NCBI GenBank assembly: GCA_023396665.1
Contig: JAEWVL010000263.1
Coordinates: 1-13,787, forward strand
Direction: 5' to 3'
Length of the DNA: 13,787 nucleotides
From: Spirochaetota bacterium
GTDB lineage: Bacteria; Spirochaetota; UBA4802; JAFGJZ01
Position 1 is the first letter of the stretch. Every line of letters begins with the position of its first letter. The position numbers and the translations under genes are program-made. This document shows, in pieces, positions 5,929 through 12,715 of this stretch. The notes beneath the pieces are model-generated. The model saw only the letters and a program-made list of their open reading frames with translations. It had not been told where the DNA came from and did no database searches.

Positions 5929-6930
5929 TCAGAATCTATAAGCGTTCAGATGAAGCGTTTTAATTTTCTTTCCGTTTGTCACTATCTCAATGGTTGCGTT
6001 TCCCTTGCGATAGAAAACGAAATCAACCTTTTCGCCGGGTAAGGACTCTCTTTTCAGACAAAGCCGCTTTCCGCCATCATCACTCACCCAGGCCTCGTAC
6101 ACCGTTGCCACTCCGTCACGGTCTTTCGGCGTCTGAAAGGAGGCAAGGTCATAGGCTTTGTAGTAGCGTTTCTGCGGTTCACGAAAGGCTACGCTGATCT
6201 GCATTGGGCCTGCCGGTGATCCGGGGCTCAGGCTCTGGTCGATGACCATTCCGTTTTCGGCATCGCTGTCGGAAACCACGTTCTGTGCCGCAAGAATATT
6301 TCGGGAGACGAGCAGTCCGGTAATCAGATCGATATATTGCCCGGCAATCTGCGGAACGAGCGCCTCGGCTTTTAATGATCCCGAAGAAACGAGGAGGTTC
6401 ACCGGGGTGTCCTTTGTGACGAACTGATCAGCCTTCGGTGTCTGGTCGATAACGGTGTTTTCCGCGGCCGTTTCGGATGGAACGTAGGTGATAACCCCTA
6501 TTTCAAGCGCCGCATGTTGCGAGCCGACGGTGAGTGTGGCAAGATTATTGCGGGCGATTGCGAGCTGCAGCCCCGTAAGGTCGGGCACTTTCGCCCTGAA
6601 ATTGTTGCGGGTAACAGTCAGTTTGATGCGGGACTCGCGCGTTACGACTTTGCCGGCTTGCGGGTGTTGCGCAATGATTATGCCATCCACCAGGTCTGCG
6701 GAATCGTAAAAAACGATCATCGGTTTCAGATCGCGCTTTATGAGCGATCCGTACACTGATGTGAACTTCTCGTCAACCACATCGGGAACAACTACTTTGC
6801 CCGCCGGTCGTGTCAAAAAGATGAGCATGAGAGTGGAGCTCATCATAAAAACAGTAAAGATAACGATTATTAGTGCGAAGAAACGTTTGTTTCTGCTGAG
6901 AAACTTTCTGAATGAACCGTTTTGCGTCAT
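5929..6930 (-). CDS. Membrane-anchored PASTA-domain protein
   Basis: A 333-residue protein with a short basic cytoplasmic N-terminus, one membrane helix at about 17-40 (FFALIIVIFTVFMMSS...) and an external part carrying three PASTA-like repeats: about 45-108, 114-184 and 189-251. Repeat cores read VPDVV...GIIIAQHPQAG, VPDLTG...VIDQTPKAD and VPQIAG...GMVIDQSLSPG. PASTA domains bind peptidoglycan or muropeptides and are usually attached to Ser/Thr kinases or penicillin-binding proteins; neither catalytic domain is present. The C-terminal 80 residues (257-333) are beta-rich and unrecognised. ATG at 6930 has only a weak ribosome site (GGTAG), and no better in-frame start exists. It follows cheD by 67 nt and ends at a terminator. 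A role in envelope or division sensing is inference. Confidence 0.85.
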   Translation of the reverse strand: MTQNGSFRKFLSRNKRFFALIIVIFTVFMMSSTLMLIFLTRPAGKVVVPDVVDEKFTSVYGSLIKRDLKPMIVFYDSADLVDGIIIAQHPQAGKVVTRESRIKLTVTRNNFRAKVPDLTGLQLAIARNNLATLTVGSQHAALEIGVITYVPSETAAENTVIDQTPKADQFVTKDTPVNLLVSSGSLKAEALVPQIAGQYIDLITGLLVSRNILAAQNVVSDSDAENGMVIDQSLSPGSPAGPMQISVAFREPQKRYYKAYDLASFQTPKDRDGVATVYEAWVSDDGGKRLCLKRESLPGEKVDFVFYRKGNATIEIVTNGKKIKTLHLNAYRF

Positions 6931-6997
6931 ATATCTACCATCAAATTTTTATTTGAGGGTATAAGGATAGCGGAGGCAAAATGGCGTCAAGTATTAA

Positions 6998-7579
6998 TCA
7001 TTTGAGAGTGTCCCGATGGTGCAGCAGCTTTTTTACGTGCTGCGTGAGCTCATTTTCAAGGAAGGAACGTTGCAGTTTAATACTGTACTCGCCGCTCAGC
7101 GTGTCAAAAATAATGGTGCGGCCTTTATTACCGCCGCTTTGCTCGCTTCGCAGGGGAATGCCGTATTTTTTCAGCAACTCATGAGCCTTTTTAACGTTCA
7201 GCTCTCCGATCGAATTTGTGCGCTCTTTTTGCATGATGTTGGAACCGCCGAGAATGAAGGCGCACAGTTGTGCGGGCAGCACTCCTTTTTTTGCGAGCCG
7301 GTGTATCATGTAGTCAAGGGCGGTGTCGAGGTATTTCATCTCATTTCTGTCGGGTTGCTCGTTATAACATACCTGGGGGCAATCTTCCGAATGAAGCGTA
7401 TTTTTCTTTGTTTTTGATGGAAGCTGAGCGTGGCATGCGGCCGTTAGTCGGCTCTTTTCATCGTAGAGAATGATCGAAACGCAGGATCCCAGCACTATCC
7501 AGATTAGTGCCGGTTTGTCGCTTATGACGACGTGTCCCGGGCCGAGGTAGTATTTGTTTTCAATAAACGGGATTTTCAT
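6998..7579 (-). CDS. cheD: Chemoreceptor glutamine deamidase CheD
   Basis: A 193-residue CheD, which deamidates receptor glutamines and in many bacteria works with the phosphatase CheC. The catalytic Cys lies in VLGSCVSI (C33) and the catalytic His in ACHAQLP (H50). Other family segments are ILGGSNIM (109-116), IGELNVKKAHELL (124-136) and SGGNKGRTIIFDTLSGE (148-164). Compared with Thermotoga CheD it carries extra residues at about 55-80, including C67 and C71, and by alignment on GSC the position of Thr21 is Trp27. No cheC is visible. ATG at 7579 has AGGA 10 nt upstream. It lies 90 nt after the DUF3783-like gene with no obvious terminator between, so co-transcription is likely. Confidence 0.92.
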   Translation of the reverse strand: MKIPFIENKYYLGPGHVVISDKPALIWIVLGSCVSIILYDEKSRLTAACHAQLPSKTKKNTLHSEDCPQVCYNEQPDRNEMKYLDTALDYMIHRLAKKGVLPAQLCAFILGGSNIMQKERTNSIGELNVKKAHELLKKYGIPLRSEQSGGNKGRTIIFDTLSGEYSIKLQRSFLENELTQHVKKLLHHRDTLK

Positions 7580-7669
7580 ACGAGGCTGATCCTGAAAGTA
7601 CAGGTTTGTGATTTTGTGTCTTTGTTATGATAAGGGGGGATACCTGATCGTCGTTCTGTATGCAGCATC

Positions 7670-8101
7670 CTAGTCTCCGGTCTGATCCATTGTTGCTGCC
7701 GCGCGTCCCAACTCCATCTGTTCGCGAATAAGATGCAGAAGCAGCTCTTTGACGCTGAATTCGAGATTATGCAGTGTCGATGTGGCAAAGATCGGTTTTT
7801 TCAGCTTTGCGTTTTTGAACAAAGCCATGAACAGCTGCACTTCGTTCATGGTGACACCTGAAAACAGCAGTACCGGGGGCAGTTCTTCATATGTTGAATG
7901 CGGCTCCGTTTGGAGCATGGTCAGAATATCCCCCAACTTGCATGCCGCCATGTCCTTATTGCACCAGATGAGCGGGCAGTCGATTTTTGCCTCAGCGAGC
8001 AAGCGCAAAAGTGTCTCGTTGTCAGAGGCTCTGTATCCGCAGACGAACAGGGCTTTCGGCCCAGGCAGCAGTTCATTCGCTTGTGTATCTATACGTTTCA
8101 A
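7670..8101 (-). CDS. DUF3783-like protein
   Basis: A 143-residue soluble protein of unknown function. Residues 76-127 fit the DUF3783 pattern: LLFSGVTMNEVQLFMALFK, a KKP(I)FA strand, then T..NLEFSVKELLLHL and a terminal helix. Residues 17-63 (ALFVCGYRASDNETLLRLLA, then CPLIW and KLGDILTML) appear to follow the same plan, suggesting an internal duplication. There is no signal peptide or membrane segment. The start is TTG at 8101, supported by a strong GAGGGAGA site (complement of 8108-8115) 7 nt upstream. It is the first gene before cheD, so a chemotaxis-related role is possible but unproven. The reading frame is firm; the family call is by pattern only. Confidence 0.72.
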   Translation of the reverse strand: MKRIDTQANELLPGPKALFVCGYRASDNETLLRLLAEAKIDCPLIWCNKDMAACKLGDILTMLQTEPHSTYEELPPVLLFSGVTMNEVQLFMALFKNAKLKKPIFATSTLHNLEFSVKELLLHLIREQMELGRAAATMDQTGD

Positions 8102-8160
8102 CCGGTTTCTCCCTCATGTGTTTGTGTGCCTGCTAAACAGTAATCAGATTGCTATTTTCC

Positions 8161-8188
8161 TTGACAACGGACGGCACAGGCATAGCTT
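8161..8188 (+). promoter_or_regulatory. Promoter of the tRNA-Gln gene
   Basis: A perfect TTGACA (8161-8166) is followed after 16 nt by TAGCTT (8183-8188), a weak -10, placing the start shortly before the tRNA at 8201. The same TTGACAA reads TTGTCAA on the other strand, where ATTACT lies 17 nt further and could form part of the promoter for the divergent DUF3783-cheD block. Confidence 0.5.
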
Positions 8189-8200
8189 AGCTTCCATTAT

Positions 8201-8271
8201 TGAGGTATCGTTCAACGGCAGGACGACGGGTTCTGGCCCCGTTAATCCAGGTTCGAATCCTGGTACCTCAG
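8201..8271 (+). tRNA. tRNA-Gln, anticodon CUG
   Basis: The cloverleaf folds completely: acceptor TGAGGTA/TACCTCA, 7 of 7; D stem GTTC/GGAC; anticodon stem ACGGG/CCCGT around loop TTCTGGC, giving anticodon CTG; T stem CCAGG/CCTGG around TTCGAAT. The weak U1-A72 pair and G73 are identity elements of glutamine tRNAs. The 3' CCA is not encoded (G73 is followed by CAT), so it must be added after transcription. Confidence 0.96.
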
Positions 8272-8274
8272 CAT

Positions 8275-8300
8275 AAAGCCACCCGAGGGGTGGCTTTTTT
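8275..8300 (+). terminator. Rho-independent terminator of tRNA-Gln
   Basis: AAAGCCACCC (8275-8284), a GAG loop and GGGTGGCTTT (8288-8297) form a 10-bp stem that runs into TTTTTT at 8295-8300. It begins 3 nt after the mature tRNA end. Confidence 0.92.
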
Positions 8301-8331
8301 ACGTTATTACGAAACAAACTTCAATAAAGAT

Positions 8332-8348
8332 ACCGCACTGCGGTTTTT
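8332..8348 (+). terminator. Weak second hairpin after tRNA-Gln
   Basis: ACCGC (8332-8336) and GCGGT (8340-8344) flank a 3-nt loop and are followed by TTTT. The stem has only 5 bp, so it may be a backup terminator or chance. Confidence 0.25.
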
Positions 8349-8404
8349 CGCTCACCACAGCCTTAATCCGACCGTGAAGTGCGAAACTGAATCGGAACTG
8401 TTAT

Positions 8405-8436
8405 GGGAACCTCAAAAAAAATTTTTTGAGGTTCCC
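8405..8436 (-). terminator. Perfect palindrome abutting the GGDEF-PilZ stop, probable terminator
   Basis: GGGAACCTC (8405-8413) and GAGGTTCCC (8428-8436) flank A8T6, so the arms can pair over 15 bp with an AA loop. It starts on the base next to the TAA stop of the GGDEF-PilZ gene (8437-8439). No U-tract follows on the minus strand; the T-run lies inside the hairpin, which is unusual for a factor-independent terminator. It may block read-through in both directions or protect the 3' end. Confidence 0.55.
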
Positions 8437-10020
8437 TTATTTATTTTCGCCGCTGTCTTTCGCCTCGGACGACAGTTCCTTTCCGTAATAAATGAAAATT
8501 CTCTTGCTCTTCTCGATATCGGCTACCTCAACACCATGAACGAAGCAGCCGTTTTCGGGATCATTTTTTATCCAGCAGATAACACCTTCGACCAGTGAAT
8601 CTTTTTCAGACGAAAGTGCGAGAGAAATGCGGTCGCCTTCGTTCAGGCGCTCTTTGCATTCGATGGCGAGCCCGCCCTGACTGACGTCCACAGTGTAGGC
8701 GTTCCGCTCGCGTGTCGGTTCATCGGCTTTGAAAAAAGTTATCTCCCGCGTTGTGAAGATTCGTGCATTGTGCCGTCTGTTGTCAGAGTAGCGCTTAATT
8801 ACGTTTTTACCCGCATACTTTGCTTCATACAGCGCACGGTCCGCGCGTGAAACGATCTCTTCGGTTTCAGTTGAGTCGTCGGGAAAAACGGCCACCCCCG
8901 CCGAGAGCGACACAGGGATAATGCATTCCTGCCAGGTGTTGTAGAATTTGGAGCGAACCTGTTCCGCTAGCTGCATTACAAGTTTTTCGTCCTGTGCCTC
9001 AACTATGGCGAGAAATTCTTCGCCGCCGTAACGAAAGGCGATATTTATGCCGCGGAACACGCTTGCGAGAATCTGCCCCAGCGAACTCAAGAGACGGTCG
9101 CCTTCAAGATGACCGAAGAAGTCGTTGAATTTCTTGAAGTTGTCGATGTCGAACATGATGACGCCCACCTTCCGTTTGTCGCGGCGTGCGTTGCGCATGC
9201 TTGATCTCAAGGCTATAGACAGATGCGTGCGGTTGAGCAGCCCGGTGAGTTTGTCGAATATCGCCTCGTTCATCGTATTTTCGAAGAATTTGAACTCGAT
9301 TATTTTCGGATTCTTGATGTGGCGGTTCAGATCAATAAAGTAATCGAGCATGCTTACACGGAAAGAGACTTTGCGACCGAGTTGTTCGGATACGTCCTGG
9401 TTGAGGGTGAGTATCTCGTCCCAGTATTTCTTTGCGGTATCCTCGTCGAACTCGAGATTCATGAGAACGTAAAAAAGGTGTGAATAGAAATGCGCGTCGT
9501 TTTTCTGAATGTTTAGAAGGTTGAGTTTGTGAATAATGTGCTGTTCGTTTTCGGGGTCTTCGTCGAGTATCGAGAGTATTTCTTTCTGCAAGGGGTGGGT
9601 GATGCGGTTGATAGTCTCGATTTTTTCTTTCAGCTGCTTCAGCTCGCCGCTTGACATTTCGTTGACGCGCTCAAAAGCCTCGATCGTCTGTTTTGCGCTA
9701 ATCGATTCCGATTCGTGAAGATCGGTGAGATGCTCGAAGGCCTCAATCGTCTTCTGTGACTCGGTGTGCTCCTTTTCCTGAAGAGCGGCGAGTTTCTGCC
9801 AGGCCTCTATGGTCATTTCGGAATCGCGTTTTTCCTGGGCGCTGAGCTCGGTAAGCTGTTCATAGGCTTTGATTGTCGTCTTGTCGTTGCGCTGTTCGCT
9901 GTCGCGATAGAGCCAGATGCTCTCATAGGCCTGTATCAGGGAGCGCAGATAACGAATCTCTTGCTCAAGCTGTTGAACTGAACTGTGATCGGAGCTATGG
10001 GCCTTTTTCTCGTCTTTCAT
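8437..10020 (-). CDS. Diguanylate cyclase with heptad-repeat N-terminus and PilZ domain
   Basis: A 527-residue soluble protein, counted from ATG 10020. Residues 28-132 are five 21-residue coiled-coil repeats built on TIEAFExL. Residues 133-250 are a helical region of unknown type. A GGDEF domain covers about 251-410: metal-site MFDIDNFKKFND (289-300), active loop RYGGEEF (330-336) and SLSAGVAVFPDD. It should make cyclic di-GMP from two GTP. The inhibitory-site RxxD upstream of the loop reads RGIN (323-326). A PilZ domain (about 412-514) has RHNAR (416-420) and DVSQGG (445-450), the paired motifs that bind cyclic di-GMP, so one chain may both make and sense the signal. ATG at 10020 has AAAGGAG 5 nt upstream; the GTG two codons earlier is too close to that site. 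Monocistronic, ending at a palindrome. Confidence 0.94.
   Translation of the reverse strand: MKDEKKAHSSDHSSVQQLEQEIRYLRSLIQAYESIWLYRDSEQRNDKTTIKAYEQLTELSAQEKRDSEMTIEAWQKLAALQEKEHTESQKTIEAFEHLTDLHESESISAKQTIEAFERVNEMSSGELKQLKEKIETINRITHPLQKEILSILDEDPENEQHIIHKLNLLNIQKNDAHFYSHLFYVLMNLEFDEDTAKKYWDEILTLNQDVSEQLGRKVSFRVSMLDYFIDLNRHIKNPKIIEFKFFENTMNEAIFDKLTGLLNRTHLSIALRSSMRNARRDKRKVGVIMFDIDNFKKFNDFFGHLEGDRLLSSLGQILASVFRGINIAFRYGGEEFLAIVEAQDEKLVMQLAEQVRSKFYNTWQECIIPVSLSAGVAVFPDDSTETEEIVSRADRALYEAKYAGKNVIKRYSDNRRHNARIFTTREITFFKADEPTRERNAYTVDVSQGGLAIECKERLNEGDRISLALSSEKDSLVEGVICWIKNDPENGCFVHGVEVADIEKSKRIFIYYGKELSSEAKDSGENK
9625..9939 (-). repeat. Five 63-bp (21-residue) tandem repeats in the GGDEF-PilZ gene
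   Basis: Five consecutive in-frame units of exactly 21 codons, beginning LIQAYESIW, TIKAYEQLT, TIEAWQKLA, TIEAFEHLT and TIEAFERVN. Each has I at 2, A at 4, an aromatic at 5 and E or Q at 6. Twenty-one residues are three heptads, so a continuous coiled coil is expected. The units are diverged at DNA level, so slippage is not recent. Confidence 0.85.
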
Positions 10021-10548
10021 AAACACTCCTTTATGCGAAAGGGCTGGTCTGCCTGGGTTATCTGATATTTATTCTCTGAATGAGCGACCTGTACCTTGAG
10101 ATCGCAGTCTGTCAAAGACAGCTTCTATGAAAGCTCAAACAGCGGCACTTGTCAAGTTCAATAAGGGATGCGTATAAAATAACAGGGGGGCTGTAAAGAT
10201 ATGCCTGTAGACATCTCCTTGTCCCGGTATTCCGAAATAAAACGTATGGGGTGAAAATATTCTGTTTTGGAAAAATAAAATTCAAGTTCAATTCAACAGA
10301 TCATATGAATCCCGAATAATTCCATAAGTCAACGAAGTCACATGCATACGGGTACAGCATATTCGACGATCCCTGAAATCCTACATTTTTGTATCCACCC
10401 CTTAAAAGTGAAACGAAAGCAAAAAATAGTTTGATCGCTGCCCTTATTAATTGATAAAGTGACCCGATGTATAAAGGGAATCGGTATGCATGCGGCCGTT
10501 TTGCGTGCAAGTATCAGGATGACCGATGTTAAAATTATGGAGGATTAT
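10021..10548. other. Divergent intergenic region between GGDEF-PilZ gene and livJ
   Basis: About 528 non-coding bases between divergent genes. It holds the ribosome site of the GGDEF-PilZ gene (10026-10032), a plus-strand promoter candidate (10149-10178), and near livJ an alternative weak promoter (TTGATC near 10431, GATAAA near 10453). Small hairpins are CCGAT/ATCGG and TGCATGC/GCGTGCA at about 10465-10511. A 10-base direct repeat CAAGTTCAAT occurs at 10153 and 10283. Minus-strand frames here have no recognisable protein. No known riboswitch, RNA gene or operator was recognised. Confidence 0.6.
10149..10178 (+). promoter_or_regulatory. Candidate sigma70 promoter upstream of livJ
   Basis: TTGTCA (10149-10154), an 18-nt spacer and TATAAA (10173-10178) each match consensus at 5 of 6 positions. 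If it drives livJ, the leader is about 360 nt. The -35 lies in the palindrome ACTTGTCAAGT, so TTGACA also reads on the minus strand towards the GGDEF-PilZ gene, but without a good -10 there. Confidence 0.5.
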
Positions 10549-11676
10549 ATGAGAAAAGCGGGAAAACTTACAGCCCTTCTTCTCGTAGCGCTTGTTCTTG
10601 CGTTTTCATCATGCAACAAGGCTATGGGCTCTAAAGAGATCGTTATCGGTGTGGCTGGGGCGCACAGCGGAGATCTGGCGTCATATGGTTTGCCGACAGT
10701 CAACGCGGTCAAGATCGTTGCCGAAGAAATCAATGCCGCCGGTGGTATTGACGGCAAAATGATCAGACTCGTTATAGAGGATGACCAGTGCAAGCCCGAG
10801 GTTGCGACAAATACCGCAACCAAGCTTGTCGGTGACGAGGTCGTTGCGGTTATCGGCCATATCTGCAGCGGTGCCACGAAGGCAGCACTTGGTATTTACA
10901 ACGAATCGGAAATAATCTGTATTTCGCCTTCGGCTACCAACCCGCCACTTACACAAAGTGGGGATTATCCGGTTTTTTTCAGAACCATCGCACCGGACGA
11001 TGCACAGGCCAAGCTTGACGTCGATTTTGCCACCGACAAACTTGGCATGAAGAAAATTGCCGTAATACACGACAAAGGCGATTACGGTAAGGGTTTCGCC
11101 GAATTCGCAAAAAGCTTCATCGAGGCGGGCGGCAAGGCTGAAGTGGTTCTTTTTGAGGGAATTACACCCAGTGCGGTCGATTACAGCGCCATCATCAACA
11201 AGATTCAGGCTTCCGGAGCCGAATGTATAATCTACGGCGGTTATCACCCCGAGGCATCCAAGATTGTAACACAGATAAAGAAAAAGGGAATGGATATCCC
11301 CTTTATCTCCGATGACGGGGTAAAAGACGACACTTTCATAAAGGTTGCCGGTGAGTATGCCGAAGGGGTCTATGCTTCGGGTCCCATCGACACCACTGCA
11401 AGCCCGATTGCACAGAAGGCGATCAAGGCACATCAGGATAAATTCGCTTCCGAGCATGGAGCCTTCTATATAAACGCTTACGCCGCTGCACAGGCGCTTT
11501 TCAATGCTATCGACAAGGCGAATTCAACCGATGTTGAGAAAGTTGCCGCTGCGCTTCGTTCAGAGAAGGTGGATACCACACTCGGTACTATCAGTTTTGA
11601 TGAGCGTGGAGACGCTATCGGTATCGGCTTTGCCGTTTATCAGGTAAAAAACGGCGTTTACGTTGAAGTGAAATAG
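10549..11676 (+). CDS. livJ: Branched-chain amino acid ABC transporter substrate-binding lipoprotein
   Basis: A 375-residue periplasmic-binding protein of the LivJ/LivK type, which captures branched-chain or related amino acids and delivers them to LivHM. The N-terminus MRKAGKLTALLLVALVLAFSS then C22 is a lipoprotein signal peptide with a relaxed lipobox FSSC, suggesting membrane anchoring. Family segments are IVIGVAGAHSGDLASYG at the mature start, GGIDGK, the ligand-site motif IGHICSGATKAA (E. coli has IGHLCSSST), ISPSATNPPLT, FRTIAPDDAQ and DKGDYGKG. ATG at 10549 is supported by GGAGG at 10539-10543; upstream in-frame ATGs at 10459 and 10519 lack a suitable site and would precede the signal peptide. 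A hairpin follows before livH. The exact substrate cannot be read from sequence. Confidence 0.93.
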   Translation: MRKAGKLTALLLVALVLAFSSCNKAMGSKEIVIGVAGAHSGDLASYGLPTVNAVKIVAEEINAAGGIDGKMIRLVIEDDQCKPEVATNTATKLVGDEVVAVIGHICSGATKAALGIYNESEIICISPSATNPPLTQSGDYPVFFRTIAPDDAQAKLDVDFATDKLGMKKIAVIHDKGDYGKGFAEFAKSFIEAGGKAEVVLFEGITPSAVDYSAIINKIQASGAECIIYGGYHPEASKIVTQIKKKGMDIPFISDDGVKDDTFIKVAGEYAEGVYASGPIDTTASPIAQKAIKAHQDKFASEHGAFYINAYAAAQALFNAIDKANSTDVEKVAAALRSEKVDTTLGTISFDERGDAIGIGFAVYQVKNGVYVEVK

Positions 11677-11685
11677 AAAATTGGC

Positions 11686-11720
11686 AGTAAGGGGAGCATC
11701 TTGCTCCCCTTACTCACTTT
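11686..11720 (+). terminator. Intercistronic hairpin between livJ and livH
   Basis: AGTAAGGGGAGCA (11686-11698) and TGCTCCCCTTACT (11702-11714) form a perfect 13-bp stem with a TCT loop, followed by CACTTTT. A second 6-bp hairpin GAGAAC/GTTCTC follows at 11722-11739. Such structures often stop part of the transcription or protect the binding-protein mRNA, so that binding protein exceeds permease. The U-run is short and offset, so partial termination is likeliest. Confidence 0.65.
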
Positions 11721-11792
11721 TGAGAACTTCATTGTTCTCTTACGTCCTTATAACCCGGGCATCTTGATTGTGTCCGATTAACCGGAGGCATC

Positions 11793-12707
11793 ATGCAATT
11801 GGATCTTTTTATTGGGCTCCTCATGGGGGGGCTGGCAAAGGGCAGTATTTACGCGCTCATCGCATTGGGCTATACGATGGTTTACGGCATCGTGCAGCTG
11901 ATCAACTTCGCCCACGGTGAGATATACATGATCGGTGCGTTTACGGCGCTGATCGTTTCGACGGTGATATCGTATACCATGCCCGAAACAAACATGTACA
12001 TAAACATGATACTTTCACTTCTGATAGCAATTGCTGTTGCGTCCTCGTTCGCCTACACGATGGAAAAAATCGCCTACAAACCGCTTCGCGGTTCGCCCAG
12101 ACTTTCTGTTTTGATCAGTGCGATAGGAATGTCCATCTTTTTGCAAAATCTTGTGCTTCTTCTGCAGACGCCGGATTTTCTTCCCTATCCCGCTCTGATG
12201 CCTGAAATAAAGGCGCTGGCTCCCTTTCAAAATGTGATAAGTTCAAGCCAGTTCATCATCATTATCACGACAATAGTAGTCATGGTTCTTCTGACGATTC
12301 TCATAAAATTCACACGAATCGGAAAAGCGATGCGTGCCACTTCGCAGGATAAAACGATGGCGCAGCTGATCGGTATCAATGTCAACAAAATCATCTCGAT
12401 AACCTTTCTTCTCGGAGCGGCGACCGCTTCTCTCGGTGGAGTTATGATCAGTTCGAACACGGGGCAGATGAATTACTACATCGGTTTTCTTGCGGGCATC
12501 AAGGCCTTTGTCGCCGCCGTTTTGGGGGGGATAGGCAGTATTCCCGGAGCGGTGCTCGGTTCGCTCGTTCTCGGCCTGACCGAGAGTTTCGGCAGCGGCT
12601 ACATCTCGAGCGATTACGAGGATGCCTTTGCTTTTATCTTTCTTATCATCATATTGATTTTCAAACCCGAGGGATTACTCGGAAAATCTGAGAATCAGAA
12701 GGTGTAG
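11793..12707 (+). CDS. livH: Branched-chain amino acid ABC transporter permease LivH
   Basis: A 304-residue membrane permease with about eight helices, one half of the LivHM channel. It begins FIGLLMGGLAKGSIYALIAL, followed by GYTMVYGIVQLINFAHGEIY, the LivH signature. The cytoplasmic loop that contacts the ATPases includes GKAMRATSQDKTMAQLIGIN (about 178-197). The C-terminal LGGIGSIPGAVLGSLVLGL and a PEGLLGK tail are also typical. ATG at 11793 follows GGAGG with a short 4-nt spacer. It is 8 nt from livM. Confidence 0.95.
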   Translation: MQLDLFIGLLMGGLAKGSIYALIALGYTMVYGIVQLINFAHGEIYMIGAFTALIVSTVISYTMPETNMYINMILSLLIAIAVASSFAYTMEKIAYKPLRGSPRLSVLISAIGMSIFLQNLVLLLQTPDFLPYPALMPEIKALAPFQNVISSSQFIIIITTIVVMVLLTILIKFTRIGKAMRATSQDKTMAQLIGINVNKIISITFLLGAATASLGGVMISSNTGQMNYYIGFLAGIKAFVAAVLGGIGSIPGAVLGSLVLGLTESFGSGYISSDYEDAFAFIFLIIILIFKPEGLLGKSENQKV

Positions 12708-12715
12708 GCAAACAG

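Noticed and set aside
8200..8598. A 132-codon plus-strand open frame.
   Set aside because: It runs across the tRNA-Gln, its terminator and the 3' end of the GGDEF-PilZ gene; it cannot be a real protein.
10153..10292. Direct repeat CAAGTTCAAT at 10153 and 10283.
   Set aside because: Only two A/T-rich 10-base copies 130 nt apart; too weak to call an operator pair.
10301..10510. A 69-codon minus-strand frame in the region before livJ.
   Set aside because: No recognisable family and it covers the livJ leader; nothing supports translation.
10681..11457. A 258-codon minus-strand open frame.
   Set aside because: It is antisense to livJ, whose family motifs are clear throughout; the frame is a by-product of livJ codon use.
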